A stretch of DNA of 64,000 nucleotides from Sphingomonas sp. Leaf22 (GTDB taxonomy: Bacteria; Pseudomonadota; Alphaproteobacteria; Sphingomonadales; Sphingomonadaceae). The notes beneath the pieces were generated by a model. The model was not told the origin of the DNA. It did no database searches and saw nothing but the letters and a program-made list of their open reading frames with translations. How positions within the stretch are numbered: position 1 is the stretch's first letter; every line of letters starts with the position of its first letter. Position numbers and translations under genes: made by a program. The stretch spans positions 352,501-416,500 of the forward strand of contig NZ_LMKP01000012.1 of the NCBI RefSeq assembly GCF_001421715.1, written 5' to 3'. Below, in pieces: positions 1-9,894 of the stretch.

Positions 1-12
1 GGAGATTACGCA

Positions 13-555
13 ATGGCTACCGAACAGGCGATATTCGCCGGCGGATGTTTTTGGTGCACCGAAGCGGTGTTTCGCGATGTGATCGGGGTCGAACAGGTCG
101 AAAGCGGCTATATCGGCGGCACGACCGAACATCCGACCTACAAACAGGTCTGCGGCGGGAATACCGGCCATGCCGAGGCGATCCGGGTTACCTATGATCC
201 GGCGGTGATCGGCTATGACGACATGCTCGACATCTTCTTTGCGACGCATGATCCGACGCAATTGAACCGGCAGGGCAACGACGTCGGCACCCAGTATCGC
301 TCGGCGATCTTCCCGATGTCGCCCGAACAGGAAGCGGCGGCGCGCGCCGGGATCGAACGGGCGGGCGAAGGACGCGGCAGGATCGTGACCACGATCGAAC
401 CGCTGTCGACCTGGTATCCTGCCGAGGACTATCATCAGGAATATTGGGACGGCGAGGGGCAGCGTAATCCCTATTGCCTAGCGATCATTCCGCCCAAGCT
501 GCAAAAGCTGCGCAAGAGCTTCGCGGCGCGGACGCGGAGCGCCGAAACCGCCTGA
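13..555 (+). CDS. msrA: Peptide-methionine (S)-S-oxide reductase MsrA
   Basis: Repairs oxidised proteins by reducing the S epimer of methionine sulfoxide, using thioredoxin as reductant. The 180-aa product carries the GCFWC active-site motif at residues 11-15, whose first Cys is the family nucleophile. Further Cys residues (VCGG near residue 47, NPYC near the C terminus) could act in resolution. The [14 protein letters not shown] and [18 protein letters not shown] stretches are typical of the family. A GGAG sequence lies just before the ATG at the window edge, so the start looks secure. Length is normal for a single-domain MsrA; no MsrB is fused. Confidence 0.96.
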   Translation: MATEQAIFAGGCFWCTEAVFRDVIGVEQVESGYIGGTTEHPTYKQVCGGNTGHAEAIRVTYDPAVIGYDDMLDIFFATHDPTQLNRQGNDVGTQYRSAIFPMSPEQEAAARAGIERAGEGRGRIVTTIEPLSTWYPAEDYHQEYWDGEGQRNPYCLAIIPPKLQKLRKSFAARTRSAETA

Positions 556-700
556 TCCAGGCCGGACGCCACCGGAACCGATGGGATTTCGGTTGAGCGG
601 CGGGAGCTGAATGGTGCAAGGGCCGTGCCAACCATGGTGCGGCCCTTGTGCTGTGTACGCAGAATTGCTATTCAGAACATGGCCTTGGGGGGCAGAGGAC

Positions 701-2680
701 ATGGGGGCGACGGATGACCCCGCGACGGCGGAACGGCTGGCGGCGATACGCGACTATCGCTTGATACAACCGACCGGCGATGCGGCGCAGGACGATCTGG
801 TACGGCTGGCCGCACAGATATGTGCAGCGCCGGTGGCGCTCGTCACGATCATCGATACCGGTTGGCAATGGTTTTCGGCACGGGTCGGCACCGATGCGCC
901 GGGCACGTCGCTCGACGACGCGATCTGCATCCATGCGCTGGATGCCGACGACATGCTGGTCATTCCCGACCTGTCGATCGACCCGCGGACGCGCGATAGC
1001 GGGATCGTTACGGCCGGCCCCAAAGTCCGCTTCTATGCCGGGGTCCCGTTGCGTCTGAACGGCGTGGCGACCGGTACGCTGTGCGTACTCGACGTCGTTC
1101 CCCGGCCGGACGGATTGAGCGACATCCAGCGCGAGATGATGCGCAGCCTGGCACGGCAGGTGGTGGCGATGCTGGAAATGCGGCGGTTGCTGGCCGAACG
1201 CGACGTTACGCTGGCGCGGATCGCCGATGCCGAAACCGCGCTGAGCGGCAACGAGCAACGCTGGCAGGGCCTGTTCCAGAATCTCGGCGACGGTTTTGCG
1301 CTGGGCAAGGCATTGCGGGACGACGATGGCCGAGTCGTCGACTGGCAGTTTTTCGACGCCAATCCATCCTGGTATGCGCTGTGGGGGATCGATCGCGCGA
1401 CGATGCTGTCGAGGACCGGACGCATATTGGACGCGGCTGCTCCGGGAAGCTGGGCTGACGATCTGCACGGATTGCTGCACGACGGCACGCCGGTCGGGTT
1501 CGTCCATCATATCCCGACGCTGCGCCGCTGGTTTCGCGGACATTGTTTTCGCATCGACGGCGAACGGTTCGGTGCGATCCTGCAGGATATCACTGACGAG
1601 CGCGGTGCCGAAGGGCGACAGAGCGCCCTGATCGAACTCGGCGACGTGTTGCGCGACTGCCATGATGCCGCCGCCGTGGCGCAGGTGGCATCGGCGTTGG
1701 TCGGGAAGGCAATGGGCGTCGGCGGTGCCGGATTCGGCCGGATCGATGCGATGACGACACAGATCGACATTGGGCCAGACTGGACGACGGGCGACGGCTC
1801 CTCGCTCGCCGGGCAGCACGATCTCGCCACGTTCGGAACGCTGCAGGACGAAATCGAACGGGGAGAAGCGGTGGTCGTGCGCGACGTACAGACCGATCCG
1901 CGCACGCTGCATCGGGCCGATGCCTTGCTGGCGATGTCGGTCGCCGCGTTCGTGATCGTCCCCGTGCGGCGGGACGGACGCATCGTTTCGGCCTTCGTGG
2001 TCCATGATCCGGCACCGCGGCACTGGCGACCCGAGGAGATCGTGTTCCTGCGCAAGGTCGCCGACCGCGTCGAGGTCGGCATGGCGCAGGTCGAATCCGA
2101 AGTGCACCGGAACCTGTTGATCCAGGAACTGGCGCATCGGTTGAAGAACACGCTGTCGATGGTGCAGGCGATCGCGTCGCAGACGTTGCGCGGGACGATC
2201 GCGCGCGAGCCGCTCGACGCGTTCGAGCAGCGCCTGCAGGCATTGGGCGTTGCCCATGACGTGCTGGTCGAACGCAACTGGGTCGGTGCCGATATGCATG
2301 CGACGGTACGGCAGGTGCTCGCCGTCTTCGGCTGCGACGACCGCATCTCCCTGTCGGGTCCCGACGTCGCGCTCGGTGCACGGGCGGCGCTGTCGCTGGC
2401 GCTGAGCCTTCACGAACTGGGCACGAACGCGGTCAAATATGGTGCGTTGTCGACGGGCACCGGACGCGTCTTCGTCGACTGGATCGTGGAGGACGGCGTG
2501 CTGTGCTTTACCTGGCGCGAACGCGGCGGCCCTGCGGTCCGGGCGCCTACGCGCCGTGGTTTCGGGTCGAAATTATTGCGGCTGGGACTGACCGGCAATG
2601 GCGACAGCGATACCTGCTTCGAACCGGAAGGGGTCGTGGTGACGATGCGCGCTGCGGTATCGGCGCTGACCGGGGGCTGA
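701..2680 (+). CDS. HWE-family sensor histidine kinase with GAF-PAS-GAF sensory region
   Basis: Predicted cytoplasmic sensor kinase of 659 aa. A first GAF domain (about residues 15-175) is followed by a PAS-like domain, a second GAF domain and a C-terminal kinase. The kinase has the HWE signature: phosphoacceptor block HRLKNTLSMVQAIA, an N box containing HELGTNAVKYGALS, and WRERGGP as the W-x-E element. HWE kinases usually signal to single-domain or PhyR-type regulators; no response regulator lies beside it. The frame is open upstream to 611, but the ATG at 701 is preceded by AGAGGA and starts the conserved region, so it is preferred. The ligand is unknown; no transmembrane segment was seen. 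Confidence 0.85.
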   Translation: MGATDDPATAERLAAIRDYRLIQPTGDAAQDDLVRLAAQICAAPVALVTIIDTGWQWFSARVGTDAPGTSLDDAICIHALDADDMLVIPDLSIDPRTRDSGIVTAGPKVRFYAGVPLRLNGVATGTLCVLDVVPRPDGLSDIQREMMRSLARQVVAMLEMRRLLAERDVTLARIADAETALSGNEQRWQGLFQNLGDGFALGKALRDDDGRVVDWQFFDANPSWYALWGIDRATMLSRTGRILDAAAPGSWADDLHGLLHDGTPVGFVHHIPTLRRWFRGHCFRIDGERFGAILQDITDERGAEGRQSALIELGDVLRDCHDAAAVAQVASALVGKAMGVGGAGFGRIDAMTTQIDIGPDWTTGDGSSLAGQHDLATFGTLQDEIERGEAVVVRDVQTDPRTLHRADALLAMSVAAFVIVPVRRDGRIVSAFVVHDPAPRHWRPEEIVFLRKVADRVEVGMAQVESEVHRNLLIQELAHRLKNTLSMVQAIASQTLRGTIAREPLDAFEQRLQALGVAHDVLVERNWVGADMHATVRQVLAVFGCDDRISLSGPDVALGARAALSLALSLHELGTNAVKYGALSTGTGRVFVDWIVEDGVLCFTWRERGGPAVRAPTRRGFGSKLLRLGLTGNGDSDTCFEPEGVVVTMRAAVSALTGG

Positions 2681-2760
2681 AGGCTGCCGGTGCCGCAGAA
2701 CCCGTTTCTACACGGTTGCAGGCACTCCTTCCGCTACGAACAAAAGATACCCGGTCTTCG

Positions 2761-2793
2761 AAAACGAAAAAGGCCGCCCGGTGAGGGGCGGCC
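2761..2793 (-). terminator. Intrinsic terminator of the GlsB-like gene
   Basis: On the minus strand an 8-bp GC stem (GGCCGCCC pairing with GGGCGGCC, short loop) is followed by TTTTT and then CGTTTT. It lies about 30 bp beyond the stop of the minus-strand gene at 2821, in the right orientation. Confidence 0.8.
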
Positions 2794-2820
2794 CATTCGT
2801 CTCGGTTCGAGAGCAGATGC

Positions 2821-3072
2821 TTACCGCACCGTCCCGCGACGCACGAGGTTCACGATCGCCAGAAGCACGACCGCACCGACCAGCGAATACAGGAAGCTGG
2901 TAACCGTAATGCCGTTGTTGATGTTGGCACCGGTCACGAAGCCGGCGATCACCGCGCCCACGATGCCGACGACGATGTTCAGGAAAATGCCCTGCTGCGC
3001 GTCCGTCCGCATGATGATGCTGGCCAGCCAGCCAACGACACCGCCCACGATCAGCCAGAGAATGATACCCAT
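2821..3072 (-). CDS. GlsB/YeaQ/YmgE family stress-response membrane protein
   Basis: An 83-aa inner-membrane protein of the transglycosylase-associated (GlsB/YeaQ/YmgE) family. It begins MGIILWLIVGGVVGWLAS and has three hydrophobic helices with the small-residue pattern typical of the family (GIVGAVIAGFVTG, then a C-terminal LVGAVVLLAIVNLVRR). The start is set by GGAGGG placed 7-8 nt before ATG at 3072; the longer open frame upstream is not protein-like. The exact biochemical role of the family is not settled; members are often linked to stress. It is a single gene with its own terminator. Confidence 0.88.
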   Translation of the reverse strand: MGIILWLIVGGVVGWLASIIMRTDAQQGIFLNIVVGIVGAVIAGFVTGANINNGITVTSFLYSLVGAVVLLAIVNLVRRGTVR

Positions 3073-3182
3073 TTGACGTCCCTCCATTTGGTGCCTGCGA
3101 CCCGATGCTGTGCGTACCGGGCGTACTGAGGGAAAGACTCTCAAGGGACTGGGTTGTTCCGCCTCCGTATTCAATGAATAGC

Positions 3183-3485
3183 TTAATATTTGCGCTGCTG
3201 GCGTTCGTAGAGCGTTTTGTAATGCTGGATCCGGGTCACCCGCAGCCCCGGCATACCCGATCGGTCGACCGCGCGCTGCCATCCGGCGAACTCCTCCGCC
3301 GACAGATTGTATCGCATACAGACGTCGTCGACGGTGATCAGCCCGCCATTGACCGCCGCGACCACTTCCGCCTTGCGCCGGACGACCCACCGGGTCGTTT
3401 CGGCGGGCGGCAGCGTGTCGAGCGTGAGCGGTTCGCCGAGCGGACCGATCACCTTTGCCGGACGAATTTTCTGGTTCTCAATCAT
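3183..3485 (-). CDS. sciP: CtrA inhibitor SciP (DUF1153)
   Basis: A 100-aa DNA-binding protein of the DUF1153 family. In Caulobacter SciP binds the cell-cycle regulator CtrA and represses CtrA-activated promoters in G1 phase. Diagnostic stretches are [27 protein letters not shown], the helix-turn-helix part [23 protein letters not shown], and the C-terminal [14 protein letters not shown]. The gene is monocistronic and faces away from mnmA. The ribosome site before ATG at 3485 is weak (GAGG). It is highly conserved in alphaproteobacteria, which supports the placement of the organism. Confidence 0.93.
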   Translation of the reverse strand: MIENQKIRPAKVIGPLGEPLTLDTLPPAETTRWVVRRKAEVVAAVNGGLITVDDVCMRYNLSAEEFAGWQRAVDRSGMPGLRVTRIQHYKTLYERQQRKY

Positions 3486-3967
3486 ACTGGACCTCGAGCC
3501 GGGGTGGGAGACCCCTGAAACCTACTTTTTCGGTCATACTGAACACGGCTGAACATGAGCTAAAACGGCTAGGTAAACATGGTCTTCATTCGCGCGGCAC
3601 CCATGGCGGATTGGCGATGGACCGTTGCCCCACGACGATACGCGGGTCGAGCAGCGTCGCCGTCCAGCAGTTGAACGCGCCCTCGGTCGGAGTCAGCAGC
3701 GATACCGGCGCGCGTTTCCACGTCAGTTGCGTCTGCAACCGGGCCGTCGGCGTCGCCGCCTGCCGACCCGTTGCCGAGGCCAGCAACACGGCCAGCTCCG
3801 TCGGTAACGGTGTGACCGTGCTACCACGGTCGAAACGGGCGAAGCTCAGTTCCAATGCATCTTTCCCACATGGGTTTCGAACCCCGGTGCTACCCGACAC
3901 ACCTGAAGGTCCGGTAAATGACGTCCCGTTTTTGCAAGCCGGCCGCGAAAGGATTATCGGCGGCCCT
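3486..3967. other. Intergenic region between sciP and mnmA, no confident gene
   Basis: This 482-bp gap holds the sciP promoter side and the mnmA leader. A GTG-initiated minus-strand frame of 104 codons (3586-3900) is open, but it has no clear ribosome site, no recognisable motif, and a plus-strand frame opposite it is open too. I cannot decide whether it is a gene. Two GAAC tetramers at 3541 and 3551 are separated by 6 bp. Confidence 0.4.
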
Positions 3968-5062
3968 ATGAATACTGCTGATTTTCAACTCGAATCGCCG
4001 GTTGCCGCGCGACGGATCGTCGTCGCCATGTCGGGTGGGGTCGACAGTTCGGTCGTGGCCGCGCTTGCCCATGCCACGGGCGCGGAGACGATCGGCGTCA
4101 CGCTGCAACTCTACGACCATGGCGCGGCGGTCGGCCGGGCGGGGTCGTGCTGCGCTGGCCGCGACATTCGTGACGCGCGCGCGGTCTGCGACCAGCTGGG
4201 CATCGCCCATTATGTGTTCGATCACGAGACCAGTTTCCGCGAGACGGTGATCGACGATTTCGCCGATGCGTATCTAGCGGGACGGACGCCGATCCCGTGC
4301 GTGAAGTGCAATATGGGGCCGAAATTCACCGATCTGTTCGCGCTGGCACGTGATCTGGGCGCGGATTGCCTCGCGACCGGCCATTATATCCGCCGGGCGA
4401 TGGGCGCGGCGGGCGCGGAACTGCACCGCGCGGTCGATCCGGCGCGCGACCAGAGCTATTTCCTGTTCGCGACGACGCAGGACCAGCTCGATTTCCTGCG
4501 CTTTCCACTGGGCGGCATGCCCAAGGCGCGGGTACGTGAGATCGCCGCCGAACTGGGGCTGGGCGTCGCGGGCAAGCCCGACAGTCAGGATATCTGCTTC
4601 GTGCCCGATGGCGACTATGCCGGGCTGGTCCGCAAGCTGCGCCCCGAAGCGAACGAGGGCGGCGAGATCGTCGATCTGGGCGGACAGGTGCTGGGCCAGC
4701 ATGGCGGGCTGGTCGGCTATACCGTCGGGCAGCGGCGTGGTCTGGAGATCGGCGGCCTTGCCGAGCCGCTCTATGTCGTGCGGCTGGAGCCGGAGACGAA
4801 GCGGTTGGTCGTCGGACCGCGCAGTGCGCTGGCGGTCGGTGCGGCGCGGCTGTCGGAGATCAACTGGATCGGCGGCGATCATGTCGGGCCGTTGACCGCC
4901 AAGGTGCGATCGATGGCGAAGCCGGTACCAGCGCGACTGGAGAGTGACCGGCTGGTGTTCGATGCGCCCGAATATGGCGTCGCGCCGGGGCAGGCGGCGG
5001 TGCTCTATGCCGGGGAACGAGTGCTGGGCGGCGGCTGGATCGAGACGACGGAGGCAGCGTAA
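3968..5062 (+). CDS. mnmA: tRNA-specific 2-thiouridylase MnmA
   Basis: Catalyses 2-thiolation of the wobble uridine in tRNA for Lys, Glu and Gln, using ATP and persulfide sulfur. The 364-aa protein has the PP-loop SGGVDSS at residues 22-28, the catalytic Cys in [11 protein letters not shown], the second catalytic Cys in [13 protein letters not shown], and the family segment [10 protein letters not shown]. The frame is open far upstream, but homology starts near [10 protein letters not shown], so ATG 3968 is chosen. Length is typical. It stands alone, followed by a family A palindrome. Confidence 0.95.
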   Translation: MNTADFQLESPVAARRIVVAMSGGVDSSVVAALAHATGAETIGVTLQLYDHGAAVGRAGSCCAGRDIRDARAVCDQLGIAHYVFDHETSFRETVIDDFADAYLAGRTPIPCVKCNMGPKFTDLFALARDLGADCLATGHYIRRAMGAAGAELHRAVDPARDQSYFLFATTQDQLDFLRFPLGGMPKARVREIAAELGLGVAGKPDSQDICFVPDGDYAGLVRKLRPEANEGGEIVDLGGQVLGQHGGLVGYTVGQRRGLEIGGLAEPLYVVRLEPETKRLVVGPRSALAVGAARLSEINWIGGDHVGPLTAKVRSMAKPVPARLESDRLVFDAPEYGVAPGQAAVLYAGERVLGGGWIETTEAA

Positions 5063-5063
5063 G

Positions 5064-5194
5064 TCCTCTCCGGCACGGGGAGGGGACCATGCGCAGCATG
5101 GTGGAGGGGGCTGTCGGCATCCACGACGGTTGCGTTGCGCGGCCAACCCCCACCACCGCTGCGCGGCGGTCCCCCTCCCCGTACCGGGGAGGAG
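5064..5194. repeat. Family A palindromic element, copy 1
   Basis: About 130 bp, bounded by outer hairpins of the form CTCCnCGGnACGGGGAGG in inverted orientation, with inner arms matching GTGGAGGGGG and CCCCCACCAC. It fills the gap between mnmA and the HAD gene. The same architecture recurs near 6719, 9923, 23407 and 45885. Confidence 0.85.
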
Positions 5195-5233
5195 CTTGCA
5201 GCATATCTCGCACCCGCCTACAGCCCGCGACCG

Positions 5234-5896
5234 ATGCACCCCGCGCTCGCCCATGTCCGTGAATGGATCTTCGATCTCGACAACACGCTCTATCCGGCGT
5301 CGAGCAACCTGTTCGCCGAGGTCGAGGCGCGCATGGGGCAATATATCTGCGACCTGCTCGGCTGCGATGCGGCAGAAGCGCACCGGGTCCAGAAGATGCA
5401 TTTTCACAATCATGGCACGTCGCTGTCGGGACTGATGGCCGAACAGGCGGTCGATCCGCACCATTTCCTCGATTTCGTCCACGACATCGACCTGTCGCCG
5501 CTGGTCCCCGATCCCGATCTGCCGCGGCTGCTGGCCGGATTGCCGGGGCGCAAGCTGGTGTTCACCAATGGCGATGCGCCATATGCGCAGCGGGTGCTCG
5601 ACAAGCTCGGCCTGTCCGACAGCTTTGCCGGCATCCACGACATCCATGCCACCGCCTATCGCCCGAAACCGCATACCAGCGCGTATGACGGGCTGTGCGC
5701 AGCGTGGGAGATCGACCCCAAGGCCGCGCTGTTCGCCGAGGACATGGCCCGCAACCTCGTCCCCGCAAAGGAAGTGGGCATGACGACGGTCTGGGTCGAC
5801 AACGGGTCCGAACAGGGGCTGCCCGTCGGCCGCGACCATATCGATTACATCACGCACGATATCGTCGCGTGGCTACGCTTCGTGGAGGAATCATGA
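5234..5896 (+). CDS. HAD-family pyrimidine 5'-nucleotidase (SDT1/PynA-like)
   Basis: A 220-aa haloacid dehalogenase-type phosphatase likely to hydrolyse pyrimidine nucleoside monophosphates. HAD motif I is [11 protein letters not shown] near residue 12, motif II is LVFTNGD, the motif III lysine is in [10 protein letters not shown], and motif IV is [11 protein letters not shown]. The order and the DNTLYP form match the SDT1/PynA subgroup. ATG at 5234 follows the family A palindrome. Its TGA overlaps the dapD ATG (ATGA), so the two are translationally coupled; this pairing with dapD probably reflects operon history rather than shared chemistry. Substrate is inferred. Confidence 0.85.
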   Translation: MHPALAHVREWIFDLDNTLYPASSNLFAEVEARMGQYICDLLGCDAAEAHRVQKMHFHNHGTSLSGLMAEQAVDPHHFLDFVHDIDLSPLVPDPDLPRLLAGLPGRKLVFTNGDAPYAQRVLDKLGLSDSFAGIHDIHATAYRPKPHTSAYDGLCAAWEIDPKAALFAEDMARNLVPAKEVGMTTVWVDNGSEQGLPVGRDHIDYITHDIVAWLRFVEES

Positions 5897-6711
5897 CCGA
5901 CCTTGCTGCCCAGATCGATGCTGCATGGGAAAACCGTGCCGAGCTGACCGTCCATACGCAGGGCGAGGTTCGTGACGCCGTCGACGCCGCGCTGGCACTG
6001 CTCGATTCGGGCGAGGCACGCGTGGCCGAGCCGGTTGGCGATGGCTGGCAGGTCCATCAGTGGCTGAAAAAGGCGGTGCTGTTGTCGTTTCGTCTGAACG
6101 ACAACCAGATCATGGACGGCCCCGGCGGCACCAACTGGTTCGACAAGGTGCCGAGCAAGTTCACCGGCTGGGGCGAACACAGGTTCCGCGACGCCGGGTT
6201 CCGCGCGGTGCCGGGCAGCATCGTCCGCCGCGGCGCGTTCGTCGGCAAGGGCGCGATCCTGATGCCGAGCTTCGTCAACATCGGCGCCTATGTCGGCGAA
6301 GGCACGATGGTCGATACCTGGGCGACCGTCGGCAGCTGTGCGCAGATCGGGAAGAACGTACATCTGTCGGGCGGTGCGGGCATCGGCGGCGTGCTGGAGC
6401 CGTTGCAGGCCGATCCGGTCATCATCGGCGACGGCGCCTTTATCGGCGCGCGGGCCGAAGTGGCTGAGGGCGTGCGCGTCGGCGAGGGTGCGGTGCTGTC
6501 GATGGGCGTGTATCTGGGCGCATCGACCAAGATCATCGACCGCGCGACCGGCGAAACCTTCCACGGCGAAGTGCCGCCCTATGCGGTGGTGGTGCCGGGA
6601 TCGATCGGTGGCGGCGACGGCAAGCCGGCGCTGTACTGCGCGGTCATCGTGAAGCGCGTCGATGCGCAAACGCGCAGCAAGACCAGCATCAACGACCTGC
6701 TGCGCGACTGA
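5893..6711 (+). CDS. dapD: 2,3,4,5-tetrahydropyridine-2,6-dicarboxylate N-succinyltransferase
   Basis: Succinyl-CoA-dependent step of the lysine/meso-diaminopimelate pathway, supplying peptidoglycan and lysine. The 272-aa product has the DapD signature [51 protein letters not shown] region and a long left-handed beta-helix of hexapeptide repeats, ending with [11 protein letters not shown] at 5893 has GGAGGA just upstream and overlaps the stop of the nucleotidase. dapF lies in the same window at 52.8 kb but is not linked. Confidence 0.96.
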   Translation: MTDLAAQIDAAWENRAELTVHTQGEVRDAVDAALALLDSGEARVAEPVGDGWQVHQWLKKAVLLSFRLNDNQIMDGPGGTNWFDKVPSKFTGWGEHRFRDAGFRAVPGSIVRRGAFVGKGAILMPSFVNIGAYVGEGTMVDTWATVGSCAQIGKNVHLSGGAGIGGVLEPLQADPVIIGDGAFIGARAEVAEGVRVGEGAVLSMGVYLGASTKIIDRATGETFHGEVPPYAVVVPGSIGGGDGKPALYCAVIVKRVDAQTRSKTSINDLLRD

Positions 6712-6718
6712 CCGAAAT

Positions 6719-6853
6719 TCCTCCCCGGCACGGGGAGGAGGACGAGCCGCGGGCTGGTGGAGGGGGATGTCCGCTTACGCAGCCGTTGCGTCGCGTGGCC
6801 AACCCCCTCCACCACCGCTTTGCGGCGGTCCCCCTCCCCGTGCCGGGGAGGAT
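6719..6853. repeat. Family A palindromic element, copy 2
   Basis: A 135-bp inverted repeat with outer arms CTCCCCGGCACGGGGAGG and inner arms GGTGGAGGGGG and CCCCCTCCACCACC. It lies between dapD and nhaA, 16 bp before the nhaA start codon. Confidence 0.87.
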
Positions 6854-6868
6854 TTGGTACGGGGCACC

Positions 6869-8059
6869 ATGACCCGCCCCCGCTCCATGCTTCGCACGTT
6901 CCTTCACGGTGAGGCATCGGGCGGGATCGCCCTGATGCTGGCGTCGGCGCTGGCACTGGTGCTCGCCAACCTGCCTGGCACCGCCACCGCCTATTTTCAT
7001 CTGCTGCACCTGACCACCGGGCCGGTGCTGAGCGCCCGACATGGCCCTATGACGCTGCATCTGTGGGTCAATGATGCGGCGATGGCGCTGTTCTTCCTGC
7101 TGGTCGGTCTGGAGATCAAGCGCGAACTGGTCGACGGGCGACTGGCGACATGGGAGCAGCGCCGCCTGCCGGTGATCGCGGCGATCGCGGGCATGGCCGC
7201 GCCGGCGATCCTGTACCTCCTGGTCGCGCGATCGACGCCCGGCATCGCGCGCGGATGGGCGATCCCGGCGGCGACCGACATCGCCTTCGCCGTCGGCGTG
7301 ATGGCGTTGCTGGGAAAGCGCGTGCCGGCGGCGCTGAAGCTGTTCCTGACCACGCTGGCGATCGTCGACGATATGGGCGCGGTCGCGATCATCGCGCTGG
7401 GCTATACCAGCGATCTCGATCTGACGGCACTGGGCGGTGCGGCGCTGGTGCTGGCGATGCTCATCGCGCTGAACCGGGCAGGCGTGGTGCGGCTGGCCCC
7501 GTATCTGATCCTGGCCGTGCCTTTATGGTATCTCGTGTTCCTGTCCGGCATCCATGCGACCGTTGCCGGGGTGCTGGCTGCGATGACCATTCCGGTCAAA
7601 CCGACACCGGGCGCGCCGGAGGCGATCGATTCACCGCTCCACCGGCTCGAACATGCCATTCACCCATGGGTCGCGTTCGCGGTCGTGCCGGTGTTCGGCT
7701 TCGTCAATGCCGGGGTCGCGGTGACGGGCGTGCCATTGTCGATCCTGTGGGCGCCCCTGCCGCTGGCGGTCGCGGTCGGGCTGTTCGTCGGCAAGCAGGT
7801 CGGCGTGCTCGGCGCGATCTGGCTGGCGGTGCGCAGCGGACTGTCGTGCCGGCCGGGCGATGCCAATTGGGTGCATCTATGGGGCGTTGCGGCGCTGGCC
7901 GGGATCGGCTTTACCATGAGCCTGTTCATCGGCGGCCTCGCCTTTGCCGGCGATGCGGCGGCGATCGATCAGGTCAAGATCGGGGTGCTGGCCGGATCGT
8001 TGTTGTCGGCATTGCTCGGTGCCGCGCTGCTGCGGTTCGCGCCGGTCAGGGGTAGATAG
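6869..8059 (+). CDS. nhaA: Na+/H+ antiporter NhaA
   Basis: Inner-membrane sodium/proton antiporter for pH and sodium homeostasis. The 396-aa protein has about 12 hydrophobic segments, the PAATDIAFAVGV motif and the paired aspartates D167-D168 in LAIVDDMGA, equivalent to the ion-binding pair in E. coli NhaA. The VGLEIKREL and GFTMSLFIGGLAF stretches are also diagnostic. ATG 6869 is chosen because upstream codons translate the palindromic repeat. The 3' end overlaps the convergent dipeptidase gene by 14 bp. Confidence 0.95.
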   Translation: MTRPRSMLRTFLHGEASGGIALMLASALALVLANLPGTATAYFHLLHLTTGPVLSARHGPMTLHLWVNDAAMALFFLLVGLEIKRELVDGRLATWEQRRLPVIAAIAGMAAPAILYLLVARSTPGIARGWAIPAATDIAFAVGVMALLGKRVPAALKLFLTTLAIVDDMGAVAIIALGYTSDLDLTALGGAALVLAMLIALNRAGVVRLAPYLILAVPLWYLVFLSGIHATVAGVLAAMTIPVKPTPGAPEAIDSPLHRLEHAIHPWVAFAVVPVFGFVNAGVAVTGVPLSILWAPLPLAVAVGLFVGKQVGVLGAIWLAVRSGLSCRPGDANWVHLWGVAALAGIGFTMSLFIGGLAFAGDAAAIDQVKIGVLAGSLLSALLGAALLRFAPVRGR

Positions 8060-9275
8060 CGTCGACCGGCTTCTGACCGGCCATCGCCTTCGCCACGGCC
8101 TCTGCCTGACCCAGCACGCGCAGGACATTGCCCTGCGCCAGTGCGCTCAGGTCGCTGTCGGACCAGCCGCGCCGCGCCAGTTCGGCGAACAAGTGCGGAT
8201 AGCCGTCGACACCGCCCATGCCCTCCGGTCCGGTGCCCGAAATGCCGTCATAATCGCCGCCGATGCCGACATGGGCACGGCCGGCGATCTTTGCGATATG
8301 CTCTACATGATCGGCCATCGTCGCGGCGGTGACGCGGGGGGCCGGATTGGCGGCTTCCCAAGCCTTGACCGCCGCCGGCGTCTCCTTGCCATAGCGATTG
8401 CCCGGCAGGCCCTGTGCCTTGGCAAAGGCACCGCGCCGATTGTCCCAGTCGTTCCACGCGCTCGACAGGAAGGCGGGATAGGCGTTGACCATCACCACCC
8501 CGCCGTTGCGGCCGATCGCCGCCAGCAACGGATCGGGAATGTTGCGCGGCCGGTCGGCGATCGCGCGGGCATTGGAATGCGAGGCGATGACCGGTGCCTT
8601 CGTCGCCGCCAGCGCCGCCGCCATCGTCGCATCGGACACATGCGCGACGTCGATCAGCATCCCGAGGCGGTTCATCTCCGCCACGACCTGCCGTCCGAAC
8701 GGGGTGAGGCCGTTTGCCTGCGGGGCATCGGTCGAACTGTCGGCCCAACCGACGCTCTTGCCATGGGTCAGAGTCACGTAGCGGACGCCGAGATTATAAA
8801 ATTGTCTTAGAACCGACAGCCGGCCGTCGATCTGGTGCCCACCCTCGACGCCGATCAGCGAGGCGACGCGACCGCTTTTCGCAATCCGCGCCATGTCGGC
8901 GGCGTCGCGGGCCAGCGCCATGCGCGTCGGATTGGCGGCGATCATGCGGCGGACGATGTCAATCTGTTCGATCGTCATTTCGACCGCCTGCGGACCGGTG
9001 GTCGTCACCGGAATCCATACCGACCAGAATTGTCCGCCGACATGCCCCCTGGCGAGGCGTGGCAGGTCGGTCTGGAGCGGTGGTTCAATGCGGCTGGTAT
9101 CGGCACTCAGGTCGACCGTCTCGACCGCGGCGTGATGCCCGTCGCGAATTCCCCAAGGCAGGTCGTTATGCCCGTCGATGATCGGCGTGCGCGCCAGCAC
9201 GCGTTCGGCGCGCGCGATGTCGGCGGCGGTCGGCGCAGGAGCCTGCGCAGCGAGCAGGAGCAGGGGAAGCAGCAT
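8046..9275 (-). CDS. Membrane dipeptidase, peptidase family M19
   Basis: A 409-aa zinc dipeptidase probably exported: the N terminus MLLPLLLLAAQAPAP is a short signal peptide. The zinc-site elements of family M19 are visible: IIDGHNDLPW, EGGHQI, IDVAHVSD, VIASHSNARAI and GIGGDYDG. Members cleave L-Xaa/D-Xaa dipeptides and are common in sphingomonads. It is convergent with nhaA with a 14-bp overlap. The precise substrate is unknown. Confidence 0.92.
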   Translation of the reverse strand: MLLPLLLLAAQAPAPTAADIARAERVLARTPIIDGHNDLPWGIRDGHHAAVETVDLSADTSRIEPPLQTDLPRLARGHVGGQFWSVWIPVTTTGPQAVEMTIEQIDIVRRMIAANPTRMALARDAADMARIAKSGRVASLIGVEGGHQIDGRLSVLRQFYNLGVRYVTLTHGKSVGWADSSTDAPQANGLTPFGRQVVAEMNRLGMLIDVAHVSDATMAAALAATKAPVIASHSNARAIADRPRNIPDPLLAAIGRNGGVVMVNAYPAFLSSAWNDWDNRRGAFAKAQGLPGNRYGKETPAAVKAWEAANPAPRVTAATMADHVEHIAKIAGRAHVGIGGDYDGISGTGPEGMGGVDGYPHLFAELARRGWSDSDLSALAQGNVLRVLGQAEAVAKAMAGQKPVDAIYP

Positions 9276-9369
9276 CGGGGGCCAAGCTACCGCGTCGCGC
9301 AGGCGCGAGACAAGTGCTACAGCAGCGGCAGGTCATAGGCTGCGTGCATGGCCGAAGGGAGATGCGCCG

Positions 9370-9894
9370 ATGGTTCCCCTGTTGCTGTTGCTTGCCGGAC
9401 AGGCCGCGACCCCCGCCGTCCCGATCGACGCGCCGCCCGAGCGAATTTCGATCCTCGTCGATCCGTGTGCGTCGGCACGGCGCAATTCGCAGGACGACGA
9501 AATCCTCGTCTGCGGCAAGGGGGTGCAGACGCCGCGGCTTCCGCTGCCATCCGAACGCACGCCGCCCGACCGGCCGCTGCCGTCCAATCCCTATGCCGAT
9601 GGGCGCGGGGCGATGGCGGCGACGTCCAGTCCGTGCGCGACGCTGTCGGAAGGATGTACGACCGGGGTCGATATTTTTGGCGGGGGCACCTTCCTCATCC
9701 GCGCGGTCGGCAAGCTGATCGATCCGAACAGTTGCTGCGAAGAACCCGGCGAGGCGACGAGTTTCGGTAAGCTGATCGGCGATGTCGTGCGCGGCGTGAA
9801 GGGCAGGCCGTCTAAGAAGGAGCGGGCCAAGCGGATCGCGATCCCGCTCGATCCGGCGGTGCCGTTGCCGTTGCCGGTGGCGGCAGCGAAGTAA
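9370..9894 (+). CDS. Small secreted hypothetical protein
   Basis: A 174-aa protein of unknown function starting MVPLLLLLAGQAA, a short signal peptide. The mature part contains Cys residues in VDPCASARR, ILVCGKG, SPCATLSEGC and NSCCEEPG, which suggests disulfides in the periplasm, and a basic GRPSKKERAKR segment near the C terminus. ATG 9370 is preceded by AAGGGAG with good spacing. It is divergent from the dipeptidase. I do not recognise a family beyond similarity to uncharacterised sphingomonad secreted proteins. Confidence 0.7.
   Translation: MVPLLLLLAGQAATPAVPIDAPPERISILVDPCASARRNSQDDEILVCGKGVQTPRLPLPSERTPPDRPLPSNPYADGRGAMAATSSPCATLSEGCTTGVDIFGGGTFLIRAVGKLIDPNSCCEEPGEATSFGKLIGDVVRGVKGRPSKKERAKRIAIPLDPAVPLPLPVAAAK

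Noticed and set aside
668..2413. Long minus-strand frame opposite the HWE kinase gene
   Set aside because: Shadow frame of a GC-rich gene; His/Arg/Gln-rich translation without any domain.
3541..3554. Possible SOS (LexA) box, two GAAC tetramers upstream of sciP
   Set aside because: The spacing is 6 bp, while the alphaproteobacterial LexA site is GAAC-N7-GAAC.
3868..3895. GGTTTCGAACC-like sequence resembling a tRNA T arm
   Set aside because: The T stem cannot be completed on either strand and no anticodon or acceptor stem is found nearby.
3586..3900. 104-codon minus-strand frame between sciP and mnmA
   Set aside because: GTG start without ribosome site, no motif, and the opposite frame is also open; high GC makes such frames common.
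4274..5857. Long minus-strand frame opposite mnmA and the HAD gene
   Set aside because: Spans two genes and a repeat; the translation is Arg/Gln/His-rich with no motif.
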